In this document: positions 33,583 through 41,665 of the stretch, one piece after another
Numbering within the stretch: the first letter of the stretch is position 1
Layout: each line of letters starts with the position of its first letter
DNA from: an uncultured Bacilli bacterium
GTDB lineage: Bacteria > Bacillota_I > Bacilli_A > RF39 > UBA660
Reading direction: 5' to 3'
NCBI GenBank assembly: GCA_934148015.1
Contig: CAKPCU010000007.1
Coordinates: forward strand, 1-54,586
Length of the DNA stretch: 54,586 nucleotides
Notes under the pieces: generated by a model
What the model saw: the letters and a program-made list of their open reading frames with translations, nothing else
Told to the model about the DNA's origin: nothing
Database searches by the model: none
Translations under genes and position numbers: made by a program

Positions 33583-35187
33583 TTACCAATTATACCTACC
33601 AACTTCTATTAATGTATCATAAGTTAAATCTATAAGCTTTTGTGGATACTTAAACTTTGCAAACCAACTATTTTTGTACGTATGAGTTTTAGCTTGAAAC
33701 TTTAAAAAGTAAAAAGCATAACTATCTGCGAAAAATTCCATTTTATTTGAATAAGAATACGATCTCATCGCAAGGCTTCTATTTTTATTATAATAATTAT
33801 ACATATTTTTCCAGTCACTTCTTGCTGATAGATACTCTCCATTAAAAAGACTATATCCATAATCTAGAGCATGCGCAAATTCATGTGAAATTGTTGAAAA
33901 ACGACCCTTGGTATAACTATCACCTTTTACATCAACACTAGCATATCCTCTTCCAAGACTAGACATCCCAACAGCTGTAGGATTATTTTTATAAATTGAA
34001 CTAAACGTACTATCCGATAATATAAATAACTCCTTAACGTTTTTATACATATAATCAGGTAATTCTTTAAAGTCAGTTAAATAAGAATTATATACACTAT
34101 CTGTAACCCCATTTTCTCTATATATAGTAACGCCACTAATAACCACCTTAGATTTACAACCTTTTTTCATTCTAGACGTGCCTAAATAACTATATGGTTT
34201 TACAGTATAAGTTTTAGAAGTTTCGGCTCCCGATGAAGTTTTTGCAACTATGGTTGCACTACCCTCTCTTACCGCAAACATTTTCCATTTATTAGTATCA
34301 ATTTTTTCTAATCTCATAACTTTAGAATTTGAACTTGTAAGGCTTACAGTATCTGAAGATGAACTTGATTTAACCTCAACATTACCACCTGTTCCCATTT
34401 TCCATTCATCAGCATATATTGTCATAGTAACATTAGAATGATTTAATAGTGATGAATCTAATCTACCAACGTTATTTTTAGTCGTTTTAGCATAAAAATA
34501 CATATTTTTCTTTAATGTAATAGTAGCTCCAGGCTTATATTTTGCTAATAAATATTTAGAAAGACTCCATCCATTTACTTTGTAGCCCTTTCTAACAATA
34601 TTTGGTGCCTTTACAGTACAAGAATTACCTTTAGCAACACATGTTAGCTTTTCTGATCCTATACTATCCGCACCATTTTTATAGAAATATGCTGTAAAAA
34701 TCTTCTTTTTTTCACCATCAGATGTTTTAATGGTGTATTTTTTAGAACTTGCTTCATTTACCTTCTCCCTACAAGAAGAATCCTTATAAGTGGCAATAGA
34801 AATATAAGTATTATTACCATTTACTGTTAATGGATAGCTAACATTTTTTGTTTTACTAGGAAAAACAAAACAATTTCCAGTCTTAGTTTTTTCACCAACA
34901 CTTGCAGAAATATTATAGTAATATGTCTTTTTTCCTGAATACCTTAATTTAATCTTTAAATTAACACTTTGGCCACTATAAACCTTACTTCCTAATATGT
35001 CATCTGATATCGAAACATATGGAGTACTAAACCATAAAAAAGCTTTGTTTTTATTAATGTTAATAAATAATGACGTAACTATAATAATTAATAATGCACT
35101 TAATCCTATAATCAAACCATAAAATATTTTTCTTTTTTTCTTTGTTTCATTACTTGGTCTACCAACCTTATTTTTAAATAATTTCAT
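33583..35187 (-). CDS. Membrane-anchored lethal-factor-like zinc metallopeptidase
   Basis: 534 residues. The N-terminus MKLFKNKVGRPSNE carries the same motif as the two surface paralogues, then one membrane segment (~21-43). Outside follow a beta domain with a Cys pair (~55-155), an InlB/Listeria-Bacteroides-type repeat (~163-236: FTAYFYKNG...GYKVNGWS), a BIG2-like domain (~250-331) and a C-terminal peptidase. The zinc site is H435-E-F-A-H439 in HEFAHALDYG, and the third ligand is probably E484 in NKMEFFADSYAF. The spacing and the EFFA motif match anthrax lethal factor (HEFGH...EFFAEAF), so it fits the ATLF/M34-like group. The GGGAG RBS is 8 nt from the ATG. The substrate is unknown; host or surface proteins are plausible. 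Confidence 0.85.
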   Translation of the reverse strand: MKLFKNKVGRPSNETKKKRKIFYGLIIGLSALLIIIVTSLFININKNKAFLWFSTPYVSISDDILGSKVYSGQSVNLKIKLRYSGKKTYYYNISASVGEKTKTGNCFVFPSKTKNVSYPLTVNGNNTYISIATYKDSSCREKVNEASSKKYTIKTSDGEKKKIFTAYFYKNGADSIGSEKLTCVAKGNSCTVKAPNIVRKGYKVNGWSLSKYLLAKYKPGATITLKKNMYFYAKTTKNNVGRLDSSLLNHSNVTMTIYADEWKMGTGGNVEVKSSSSSDTVSLTSSNSKVMRLEKIDTNKWKMFAVREGSATIVAKTSSGAETSKTYTVKPYSYLGTSRMKKGCKSKVVISGVTIYRENGVTDSVYNSYLTDFKELPDYMYKNVKELFILSDSTFSSIYKNNPTAVGMSSLGRGYASVDVKGDSYTKGRFSTISHEFAHALDYGYSLFNGEYLSARSDWKNMYNYYNKNRSLAMRSYSYSNKMEFFADSYAFYFLKFQAKTHTYKNSWFAKFKYPQKLIDLTYDTLIEVGRYNW

Positions 35188-35266
35188 ATATATTACTCCC
35201 TTTCTTCTTATATTATAACAATAAACATAATTTTTAATGTATATAAAACAAATTTTAACGTTTAAT

Positions 35267-35296
35267 TTTACACTTTTTTACAATATGATATATAAT
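35267..35296 (+). promoter_or_regulatory. Promoter of the DUF4186 gene
   Basis: TTTACA (35267-35272), 18 bp, consensus TATAAT (35291-35296), 20 bp before the ATG. Confidence 0.75.
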
Positions 35297-35316
35297 ATAG
35301 TTAAAGGTGATATATA

Positions 35317-35667
35317 ATGACTTATTTAGACGTATTAAACAACTTATCAAAATCAAAATTTAGAAGTTCTTTTCATTTAAGAAAATATATGATTGATTAT
35401 ATAAACGAAAAAGGCATGTTAAAAATAAGAGAGCATGCTTATGATTTTATTACAAAAAGACTAGCTCCCGCAAATATACCAAATGATGGAAAACAAACTC
35501 CTATGAAGGGGCACCCTGTATTTATTGCACAACACGCATGTGCTTGTTGCTGTAGATCTTGTCTTTATAAATGGCATAAAATACCTAAAGGAAGAAATCT
35601 AACTAAAAAGGAAGTAGACTACATAGTAAACCTTATAATGCTTTGGATAAAGTTAAACATTAAATAG
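35317..35667 (+). CDS. DUF4186 family protein
   Basis: 116 residues, matching DUF4186 throughout. The hallmark stretches are KFRSSFHL, ITKRLAPANIPNDGKQTP, the GHPVFIAQHA strand and a Cys-rich CACCCRSCLYKWH followed by IPKGRNLT. The cysteines and histidines could bind a metal. The family is widespread and uncharacterised. AAAGGTGA lies 7 nt before the ATG. It is monocistronic and convergent with the next gene, with only 5 bp between stop codons. Confidence 0.85.
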   Translation: MTYLDVLNNLSKSKFRSSFHLRKYMIDYINEKGMLKIREHAYDFITKRLAPANIPNDGKQTPMKGHPVFIAQHACACCCRSCLYKWHKIPKGRNLTKKEVDYIVNLIMLWIKLNIK

Positions 35668-35672
35668 TTTTT

Positions 35673-36011
35673 TTAGTTTCCTTTTTTAATATTGTCTAGC
35701 TCTTTTTCTATTGCTTTAAGCATTTTTTCAAGCATTTGTATAGTCTCCTTTTTATCACCACTACTATTTATACTACCTACCCCAGAAAATGCAAAAGCAT
35801 TATTTCTACCAGTTTCAGTAGAACCTGACGGTTCTAATCCCCTTTCCCTCATTACAGCCCTATAAAATGCATTAGTAGATAATACTTGTGCAACTAACAT
35901 AAGCCAATTACCAACAGCATTTTGTTCATTAGCAGTCATATCATCTATTAAAATATAACCAACTACCACTGCAGATAACGAAAATAGTTTAGGAGGAACA
36001 TTTGGTAACAA
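35673..36011 (-). CDS. Conserved hypothetical small membrane protein
   Basis: 112 residues. One or two hydrophobic helices (about 8-45, with NWLMLVAQVLSTNAF), a Gly/Ser/Asn-rich loop and a C-terminal amphipathic helix of Lys/Glu/Leu (MLEKMLKAIEKEL). The start is TTG at 36011, 8 nt after AGGAGG; the ATG inside the leader reads into a quick stop. It is not recognised as a named family. The gene order (SDR, three-helix membrane protein, this gene) suggests a loose cluster. Confidence 0.6.
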   Translation of the reverse strand: MLPNVPPKLFSLSAVVVGYILIDDMTANEQNAVGNWLMLVAQVLSTNAFYRAVMRERGLEPSGSTETGRNNAFAFSGVGSINSSGDKKETIQMLEKMLKAIEKELDNIKKGN

Positions 36012-36063
36012 AAAACATACCTCCTTTATACATAATTATATTCATAAGTTATATAATTTTTAA

Positions 36064-36447
36064 CTAATTAAACGCAAGTTCCACATCTAAATTTTCATTT
36101 TGGAATGCTATATATAAAAATATAATACCACTTATTAAAATTAAAAATGAACCTACAAAAGAAAGATAAGTTAATCTTTTCTTATCTGTAGAATCATTTT
36201 CTTTTAAATTTCTAACATCATCTAAAGAAGAATTTGCAAAATACATATAAACAATAAGTAAAACAGTAAAAATAATTATCATTAAATCAGTATATTTTTT
36301 CTTACTCTCTAAGTCATTATTTATAAAGTATTTTCTTTCTAATTCATTAGAATAAAAACTAAGTATTATTATTCCAATATAAATTATCCAAACAATCTCT
36401 TCTGTCTTAAGCTCTTTTAATTTATCATTTAACTCATTAATATCCAT
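36064..36447 (-). CDS. Three-helix membrane protein, unknown
   Basis: 127 residues with three hydrophobic segments (about 17-33, 53-70 and 94-113), charged loops between and a Lys/Glu-rich N-terminus. No recognisable family motif. It lies 17 bp downstream of the SDR gene's upstream-strand neighbour cluster and is read in the same direction. No function can be assigned. Confidence 0.55.
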   Translation of the reverse strand: MDINELNDKLKELKTEEIVWIIYIGIIILSFYSNELERKYFINNDLESKKKYTDLMIIIFTVLLIVYMYFANSSLDDVRNLKENDSTDKKRLTYLSFVGSFLILISGIIFLYIAFQNENLDVELAFN

Positions 36448-36464
36448 ATTAAATTATATGTAAA

Positions 36465-37235
36465 TTATTTAAATATACTATATAATTTAACAAATAAGCT
36501 TTGAACTAGTGGTACTTTATATACTTTTTTAGGACATTTATCTTCTATAGCTCTTACTACTTTAATTACAACAGAATCTAACTCTTTTTTTTCTAAAAGA
36601 TTAAGTAAATAGTGTTCTACGTTGTATAATTCTTTTTTTATATCTTTAAAATATTCCCCATTATCATACTTATTGTCTAAGAAAACATTATTAAATCCAG
36701 TATGATAAAGACCAGGCTCTATTAAAGAAACTTTTACATTTGTACCAGTTAAAAATAATTCTTTTTGAAGAGATGTAACAATTGATGTAATACTTGCTTT
36801 AGTAGATGAATAAACTCCTGCAAAAGGTATTGGAAAATGGCTAGCAAGTGATGACATAACAATTATTCTACCTTTATTTTTATCTATCATTTGTCTTAAT
36901 ACATCTTTAAGAAGTGAAAAAGAAGAAAATACATTTACCTCAAAATTAGTTCTAACGCAGTCCATATCAGCTTCTAAAATAGATCCACCAAGAGCTATTG
37001 CTGCATTGTTAAAAAGACAATCAATATCTAAACTAAGTACTTTTTCTCTATCTTTTTTATCCGTTATATCTATTTTCATAACATGTATATTTTTAAAATC
37101 TTTTACTTTTTCTTTTACTGTTTTTACCTGGTTTAAATTATGACATGTTAAGTATACCGTGTGTCCTCTTTCCGATAAAGTTAAAGCAGTTAAATAACCT
37201 ATTCCACTAGCTGCTCCTGTTATTAAAATTTTCAT
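36465..37235 (-). CDS. Short-chain dehydrogenase/reductase
   Basis: 256 residues, classical SDR. TGAASGIG binds the dinucleotide (residues 6-13), NNAA follows strand 4, a catalytic Ser sits in VMSSLASH and Tyr/Lys in the YSSTK motif. The C-terminus is unusual in lacking further recognisable domains. The substrate is not predictable. Its SD (GGTGA) lies in the 3' arm of the murC terminator and the start codon directly follows the T tract. Confidence 0.85.
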   Translation of the reverse strand: MKILITGAASGIGYLTALTLSERGHTVYLTCHNLNQVKTVKEKVKDFKNIHVMKIDITDKKDREKVLSLDIDCLFNNAAIALGGSILEADMDCVRTNFEVNVFSSFSLLKDVLRQMIDKNKGRIIVMSSLASHFPIPFAGVYSSTKASITSIVTSLQKELFLTGTNVKVSLIEPGLYHTGFNNVFLDNKYDNGEYFKDIKKELYNVEHYLLNLLEKKELDSVVIKVVRAIEDKCPKKVYKVPLVQSLFVKLYSIFK

Positions 37236-37260
37236 AAAAAAATCACCATTTATATGGTGA
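37236..37260 (-). terminator. Terminator of murC containing the SDR gene's RBS
   Basis: TCACCAT pairs with ATGGTGA (37254-37260 with 37243-37249) around a 4-nt loop, then T7 and immediately the ATG of the SDR gene. The 3' arm is also that gene's Shine-Dalgarno site. Confidence 0.75.
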
Positions 37261-37265
37261 CCAAA

Positions 37266-38579
37266 TTAATTATTTTTATTCTTTAAAAGTTCTTCAAATT
37301 TATTTAAAATTTCATAAATATTTGTACAACTCATAAAACATATTGCAGCATTTTTATGTTTAAGAAGTTTATCTGCACTATTTATATCTATTTTTTCTGC
37401 ATTATTTATCTGTTTTATAATATCATCACTTGAGATAGGAGGATAATCTTCCTTTTTTTCTCTATCACAGTGTATATCCATTACATATGCTTTATCAGCT
37501 AAAGATAAAGCTTTTATAAAATCATCTTTTAGAGCTGATGTTCTAGAATATGTATTAGGTAAAAATACTGCTACTATTTCTTTATTAGGATATTTTTGTC
37601 TAGCTGAAGATATAGTAACTGATATTTCAGTTGGATGGTGTGCATAATCATCTATTGTTATAACATCACCAAATTTATGTTCCTTAAATCTTCTTTTTGC
37701 ATTAGAAAAAGTATGAAGAAGTCTATGTATATCATCATAACTTACATTCTCTAAATAACATACACAAATACATGCTAGAGCATCTAATACCATATGTTTT
37801 CCAAATACTGGAATATCAAAATGTCCATAAAATTTATTATTAATATATACATCAAATATACTACCATTTTCATTTAAAATAACATTTTTAGCTATAACAT
37901 CATTTTCTTCATTAAAACCATAATACATAGTTTTTTTATTTAGCTTCATTTTTCTTACGTTTGCACAATCACCACAAGCAATAACAAAGTTAGCTTTATT
38001 AGCAAATTTTTCAAATGTACTTATTATTTCATCTATATCTTTATAGCACTCAGTATGTTCAAGCTCAATATTAGTTACAACTGCATAGTACGGACTATAT
38101 GATAAAAAATGTTTTTTATATTCACAAGACTCTAATGTAAATAATTTGTTTTTTCTATTAGCAAAACCAGAACCATCACCTATAAAATAGTTACATCCAA
38201 TAGTTTCTCCAAGAACATGAGAAATCATAGTTGATGTTGTTGTTTTACCATGTGTACCACTTACTCCTATTGTTTTAAACTCACTACTTAACTTACCAAG
38301 AAGTTCATTATAAGGAACTATTTTTAATCCAAGAGCTTCTACTCTTTTTATTTCAGGATGATCAGTACTAAACGCTTTAGAATACGTAACAATAGTATCT
38401 TTATCTATATTATGATTACTATCATAATAGATAGTTATTCCTCTTTTATCTATTCCTTCTTGTGTAAATTTATATGGTTTATAATCATCATAACCAGAAA
38501 CTTCATTTCCTAAATCAAAAAGTATTTCAGCAAGTGTTGCCATACCAGAACCTTTTATACCTATACAGTAATATTTCAT
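37266..38579 (-). CDS. murC: UDP-N-acetylmuramate-L-alanine ligase
   Basis: 437 residues from the ATG at 38579, which is 6 nt after GAGGTG (a GTG at 38588 lies inside the RBS). N-terminal UDP-binding GIKGSGMATLAEIL; P-loop GVSGTHGKTTTSTMIS; a Mur central motif with ELEHTECY; C-terminal DDYAHHPTEI. It adds L-Ala to UDP-MurNAc, the first peptide step in peptidoglycan. The presence of murC and murF shows a cell wall, so this is not a true wall-less mollicute. Confidence 0.95.
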   Translation of the reverse strand: MKYYCIGIKGSGMATLAEILFDLGNEVSGYDDYKPYKFTQEGIDKRGITIYYDSNHNIDKDTIVTYSKAFSTDHPEIKRVEALGLKIVPYNELLGKLSSEFKTIGVSGTHGKTTTSTMISHVLGETIGCNYFIGDGSGFANRKNKLFTLESCEYKKHFLSYSPYYAVVTNIELEHTECYKDIDEIISTFEKFANKANFVIACGDCANVRKMKLNKKTMYYGFNEENDVIAKNVILNENGSIFDVYINNKFYGHFDIPVFGKHMVLDALACICVCYLENVSYDDIHRLLHTFSNAKRRFKEHKFGDVITIDDYAHHPTEISVTISSARQKYPNKEIVAVFLPNTYSRTSALKDDFIKALSLADKAYVMDIHCDREKKEDYPPISSDDIIKQINNAEKIDINSADKLLKHKNAAICFMSCTNIYEILNKFEELLKNKNN

Positions 38580-38648
38580 AACATTCACCTCTTCTTAAGA
38601 ATAATTATACACTATTTTATAAAAAAAGTATTAATTTAATTTATTTTA

Positions 38649-38657
38649 TGATATAAT
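38649..38657 (+). promoter_or_regulatory. Extended -10 of tRNA-Leu
   Basis: TG-A-TATAAT 13 bp before the tRNA 5' end; no good -35. Confidence 0.5.
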
Positions 38658-38669
38658 TTTCTTGTAGCT

Positions 38670-38756
38670 GCCGGTATGGCGGAATTGGTAGACGCGCTGG
38701 ACTCAAAATCCAGTGATAGCAATATCGTATCGGTTCGACCCCGATTACCGGCACCA
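38670..38756 (+). tRNA. tRNA-Leu (CAA anticodon)
   Basis: 87-nt class II tRNA with acceptor stem GCCGGTA/TACCGGC, anticodon loop CTCAAAA (anticodon CAA, reading UUG), long variable arm, T arm CGGTTCGACCCCG, discriminator A and encoded CCA. Confidence 0.96.
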
Positions 38757-38765
38757 TTTAAAAAT

Positions 38766-38800
38766 AACTTACGGACTTAAACCATCCGTAAGTTTTTAAA
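38766..38800. terminator. Terminator after tRNA-Leu, bidirectional
   Basis: AACTTACGGA pairs with TCCGTAAGTT (38766-38775, 38785-38794), with T-rich flanks in both directions, serving tRNA-Leu and the flavoprotein gene at 38808. Confidence 0.85.
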
Positions 38801-38807
38801 TTGAAAA

Positions 38808-39395
38808 TTATTTTATAACATTATTCTTCCTCATCTTTTTCTTCCAATTTATATTAGCTAATAATACATAAAATCTCTTACTCATAGGTCTTATAGTAGT
38901 ATTTAAATTAACTTTTTGCACATTATTTATACTATTTTTAAACTTTTTCATCTTAAAATAAAATGGAATTGATATAATTTTATATAAAGTTTTTTTATTT
39001 CTTTTACCTACTATCTCACCTGCACCTATATTAAAACTACCCATATATTTAGCATTATTGTTAATAGCAAAATTCTTAATAATTAATGCAGCTGTTTTGT
39101 TTTGTCTTGCTTCAAAAAAACCACAATTAATAATACAATATATTTTTTTATCCTTAATACTTATTTTATTATCTTTTATATATTCCATAAATTCTATAAC
39201 TTTATTTGTTGGTCCATCAACATATAATGGAAAACTAAATATAATACTATCTACTTTGTTAATATCTTTTAATATATAATCAAAGTTATCCTTATATAAA
39301 TATTTAACTATATTATTATCATAATTTATCATACTTAAAAAATAAAACGAATTACTTTTATCTAATTTTGGACTACCATTTATAAATAATTTCAT
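38808..39395 (-). CDS. Flavodoxin-fold NAD(P)H oxidoreductase-like protein
   Basis: 195 residues. The FMN phosphate loop is in FINGSPKLDKSNS at the N-terminus, the second flavin contact in SFPLYVDGPTNKVIEF, and a third strand in IINCGFFEARQN. These are typical of NADPH-dependent FMN reductases and NAD(P)H:quinone-type flavoproteins. Its start overlaps the stop of the preceding flavoprotein gene (ATGA), so the two are translated together and may form a redox pair. The electron acceptor is unknown. Confidence 0.75.
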   Translation of the reverse strand: MKLFINGSPKLDKSNSFYFLSMINYDNNIVKYLYKDNFDYILKDINKVDSIIFSFPLYVDGPTNKVIEFMEYIKDNKISIKDKKIYCIINCGFFEARQNKTAALIIKNFAINNNAKYMGSFNIGAGEIVGKRNKKTLYKIISIPFYFKMKKFKNSINNVQKVNLNTTIRPMSKRFYVLLANINWKKKMRKNNVIK

Positions 39396-39868
39396 ATGTT
39401 AATATCTCCATAATCTTTATAAAAATATATTTTTGGTTTTTCTGTATTTAAGTTATTAGCATTAGCATTAACAAACTTATCAGCTACATATCTATCAAAT
39501 TCTGTTATGTCATCTCCGTAATAATATACTTTAAATTTTAGCTTCTTATCTATTCTTACCTTATGATGTATACTTTTATTACGCACTGTAAAAAATGGTA
39601 AGACATAAGAAATACTTATTTCTAAAATTCTTTTTACCTTGCTACTATAAGAGCCATTTACACACTTACTTATAATTATTAACTCATCACTATCTAATAC
39701 GTTTTTACTATTATTTTTAATCTTATCATTAAAAATACAATTAAGAGGATGCTTTACCCAGCAAGAAAAGCACCCTATACAATTATTTTTTACTTCACCA
39801 ACTAAAATATCATCACTATTTAATTTTAAGTGTGATATATCCTTTAAATCATGTATTATTGTTCTCAT
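39392..39868 (-). CDS. Flavodoxin-family protein with CxxC cluster, short N-terminus
   Basis: 158 residues. NNCIGCFSCWVKHPLNC is the Cys motif (C-x2-C-x2-C-x7-C) found after the first flavodoxin strand in many NADPH-dependent FMN reductases and iron-sulfur flavoproteins. The usual N-terminal phosphate loop (GSPRxxSN) is missing, replaced by a short DISHLKLNSDD segment. It may be a truncated or diverged member. There is no SD; the ATG is 5 nt after a long hairpin (39874-39909). Confidence 0.65.
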   Translation of the reverse strand: MRTIIHDLKDISHLKLNSDDILVGEVKNNCIGCFSCWVKHPLNCIFNDKIKNNSKNVLDSDELIIISKCVNGSYSSKVKRILEISISYVLPFFTVRNKSIHHKVRIDKKLKFKVYYYGDDITEFDRYVADKFVNANANNLNTEKPKIYFYKDYGDINI

Positions 39869-39873
39869 AATAA

Positions 39874-39909
39874 AAGATATGTAATAATTACTTTTTTATT
39901 ACATATCTT
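39874..39909 (-). terminator. Hairpin between lipoprotein and flavoprotein genes
   Basis: 12-13-bp perfect stem AAGATATGTAAT/ATTACATATCTT (39898-39909 with 39874-39885), followed by only four T before the ATG at 39868. A weak terminator or a leader structure. Confidence 0.6.
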
Positions 39910-39911
39910 AA

Positions 39912-40376
39912 TTAATAATCTATACTCTTTACTAGTTTTTTTATATTTTCTTTATAAGTATCTGGTGCTTTTACATAAATAAGTGTATTATCAATCCTAC
40001 AAGTATACATATAATAACCACTGCTTGTTAGCTCATAACTTGAATAATTTACAAAACTAATAGAATTTTCATAAGCAGACTTAGATTTATAACTTTCAAA
40101 TGAACTCTTATTTGCATTAAACATTGAAGTAGCACTAACATCATCATCAAAAACAAAAAACAAAATAGAATATCCCTCATTTGCTTTAGCTGATACAGCA
40201 CTTTTTATATTATTATTAGAAGTATACTGATTTGTAACATCTACTACTTGATACCCCATTTGACTTACTTTAGAATTAAATTCTTCTTCGTTAATCGTTT
40301 TCTTACTATTACACCCAGAAAGTGTAAATATAATAATAAGACAAATTATCAATAAAATTATCTTCTTAAACTTCAT
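39912..40376 (-). CDS. Lipoprotein, unknown
   Basis: 154 residues: KFKK, long hydrophobic core, lipobox TLSGC (Cys22), then a small mixed alpha/beta domain with no recognised family (GYSILFFVFDDDVSATSMF, GYYMYTCRIDNTLIYV). The start follows AGAGGTTAGT, and an extended -10 (TGATATAAT) lies about 30 bp upstream, divergent from superoxide dismutase. Confidence 0.75.
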   Translation of the reverse strand: MKFKKIILLIICLIIIFTLSGCNSKKTINEEEFNSKVSQMGYQVVDVTNQYTSNNNIKSAVSAKANEGYSILFFVFDDDVSATSMFNANKSSFESYKSKSAYENSISFVNYSSYELTSSGYYMYTCRIDNTLIYVKAPDTYKENIKKLVKSIDY

Positions 40377-40444
40377 ACTAACCTCTCTTTTCCATTATAT
40401 CATATTTTTTAGTTAAATGCGTACTATTAATAAGGAGGAATTTT

Positions 40445-41044
40445 ATGTACAAATTACCAAGGCTTGCTTACATTTATCAAGACTTAGAACCATTTATAGA
40501 TACTCATACTATGGCTCTTCATTATCATAAACATATGCAAAACTACTTAAATAATTTAAATGACTTACTAAATAAAAATTACTATGACTATAGATATAGT
40601 ATAAATGAATTAATCTATCATATAGATGAGTTTAATGAAAATGATAAAGAAAATATCTTATTTAATCTAGGTGGTGTATTAAATCATGACTTATATTTTA
40701 AAAGCATTAGCAAAAACGGCTTTAAACCTACTGGTTCATTAAAAAATAAAATTAATGATACTTATGGTTCATATGATAATTTATTAGATAAATTAGAGGA
40801 AGAAGCATTAAAATTAAAAGGTTCTGGTTATACTTTTTTAGTTTGTGACGCTAATAAAAACTTAGAAATAATTAATATGTCTAACCAAGATACGCCAATT
40901 CTATATAATAAAGTACCTCTTCTTAATATTGATTTATGGGAACATGCATATTATATAAACTATGAAAACGATAAAAAAAGATATATAACTAACTTTAAAC
41001 AAATTATAGATTTTAATAATGCAAATAATATTTATAACAATTAG
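40445..41044 (+). CDS. sod: Superoxide dismutase (Fe/Mn family)
   Basis: 199 residues, standard length. All four metal ligands sit at canonical positions: H26 (MALHYHKH), H81 (GGVLNHDLYF), D163 and H167 (NIDLWEHAYY). The usual GGHxNH is GGVLNH, so the residue before the second ligand loop differs. Metal preference cannot be read off with certainty. It disproportionates superoxide in the cytoplasm. AAGGAGG is 7 nt from the ATG. It is divergent from a lipoprotein gene. Confidence 0.92.
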   Translation: MYKLPRLAYIYQDLEPFIDTHTMALHYHKHMQNYLNNLNDLLNKNYYDYRYSINELIYHIDEFNENDKENILFNLGGVLNHDLYFKSISKNGFKPTGSLKNKINDTYGSYDNLLDKLEEEALKLKGSGYTFLVCDANKNLEIINMSNQDTPILYNKVPLLNIDLWEHAYYINYENDKKRYITNFKQIIDFNNANNIYNN

Positions 41045-41049
41045 AATAT

Positions 41050-41078
41050 TTATACATTTTAGCAATATATGATATAAT
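41050..41078 (+). promoter_or_regulatory. Promoter of hypothetical at 41106
   Basis: TTATAC (41050-41055), 17 bp ending in TGA, consensus TATAAT (41073-41078). Confidence 0.72.
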
Positions 41079-41105
41079 ACAAGAAAAACAAAAAGAGAGG
41101 TTCAT

Positions 41106-41642
41106 ATGTCAAAAAATAAATTCAAATATACTCTTGATGATGGAACTATAGTAGAACTAACATTTTCAGAAATAAAAAAAATTATAAATTCAAAAAATAG
41201 TGATATTGACTTTGAAGAATGTGAAAAAGCATTCGAGTTTTTATTAAACGAAGAAAATAAAGATATCATAAAAGAAAAACAAGAGTTAATTAAACGTTTA
41301 ATTAATGACATTTATATAATAAGTGATAAAAGAAAAAAAGAAGAAGAAAAAATTGAAAAGATAAGAAAATTAAGTATTTATGATATTACTAATAGTCAAG
41401 CTTGTCTTATTGGAAAATCCGAGGAATGGTGGAAATTAACAACTAAATTAATTGAAATAACTAATTATATTATGCCCTTTAACGTTGATTATTTTAGTTA
41501 TTTTCTAGAAGAACAAAATTTGGACGAAAGTACTGTAACTCCCACATTTTTCGTAAATTTAATAAAAAAATATAAAGATAAGTCAAAAGAAGAAATATTA
41601 CATGATATAAAAAAAATACGCAAAAACTCAAAAAAGAAATAA
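41106..41642 (+). CDS. Hypothetical coiled-coil protein
   Basis: 178 residues, cytoplasmic and highly charged. An N-terminal beta hairpin (KFKYTLDDGTIVELTF), then long Lys/Glu helices (residues ~20-100) likely to form a coiled coil, and a C-terminal alpha region with SEEWWKLTTKLIEITNY. No family recognised. GAGAGG precedes the ATG, and it has its own promoter and a shared terminator, so expression is likely real. Confidence 0.6.
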   Translation: MSKNKFKYTLDDGTIVELTFSEIKKIINSKNSDIDFEECEKAFEFLLNEENKDIIKEKQELIKRLINDIYIISDKRKKEEEKIEKIRKLSIYDITNSQACLIGKSEEWWKLTTKLIEITNYIMPFNVDYFSYFLEEQNLDESTVTPTFFVNLIKKYKDKSKEEILHDIKKIRKNSKKK

Positions 41643-41665
41643 CACTTCATTGGTTATTTCTTTTT
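41630..41665. terminator. Bidirectional terminator
   Basis: AAGAAATAAC pairs with GTTATTTCTT (41634-41643, 41653-41662) with T tracts both sides; it carries the stop codons of both convergent genes. Confidence 0.85.
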
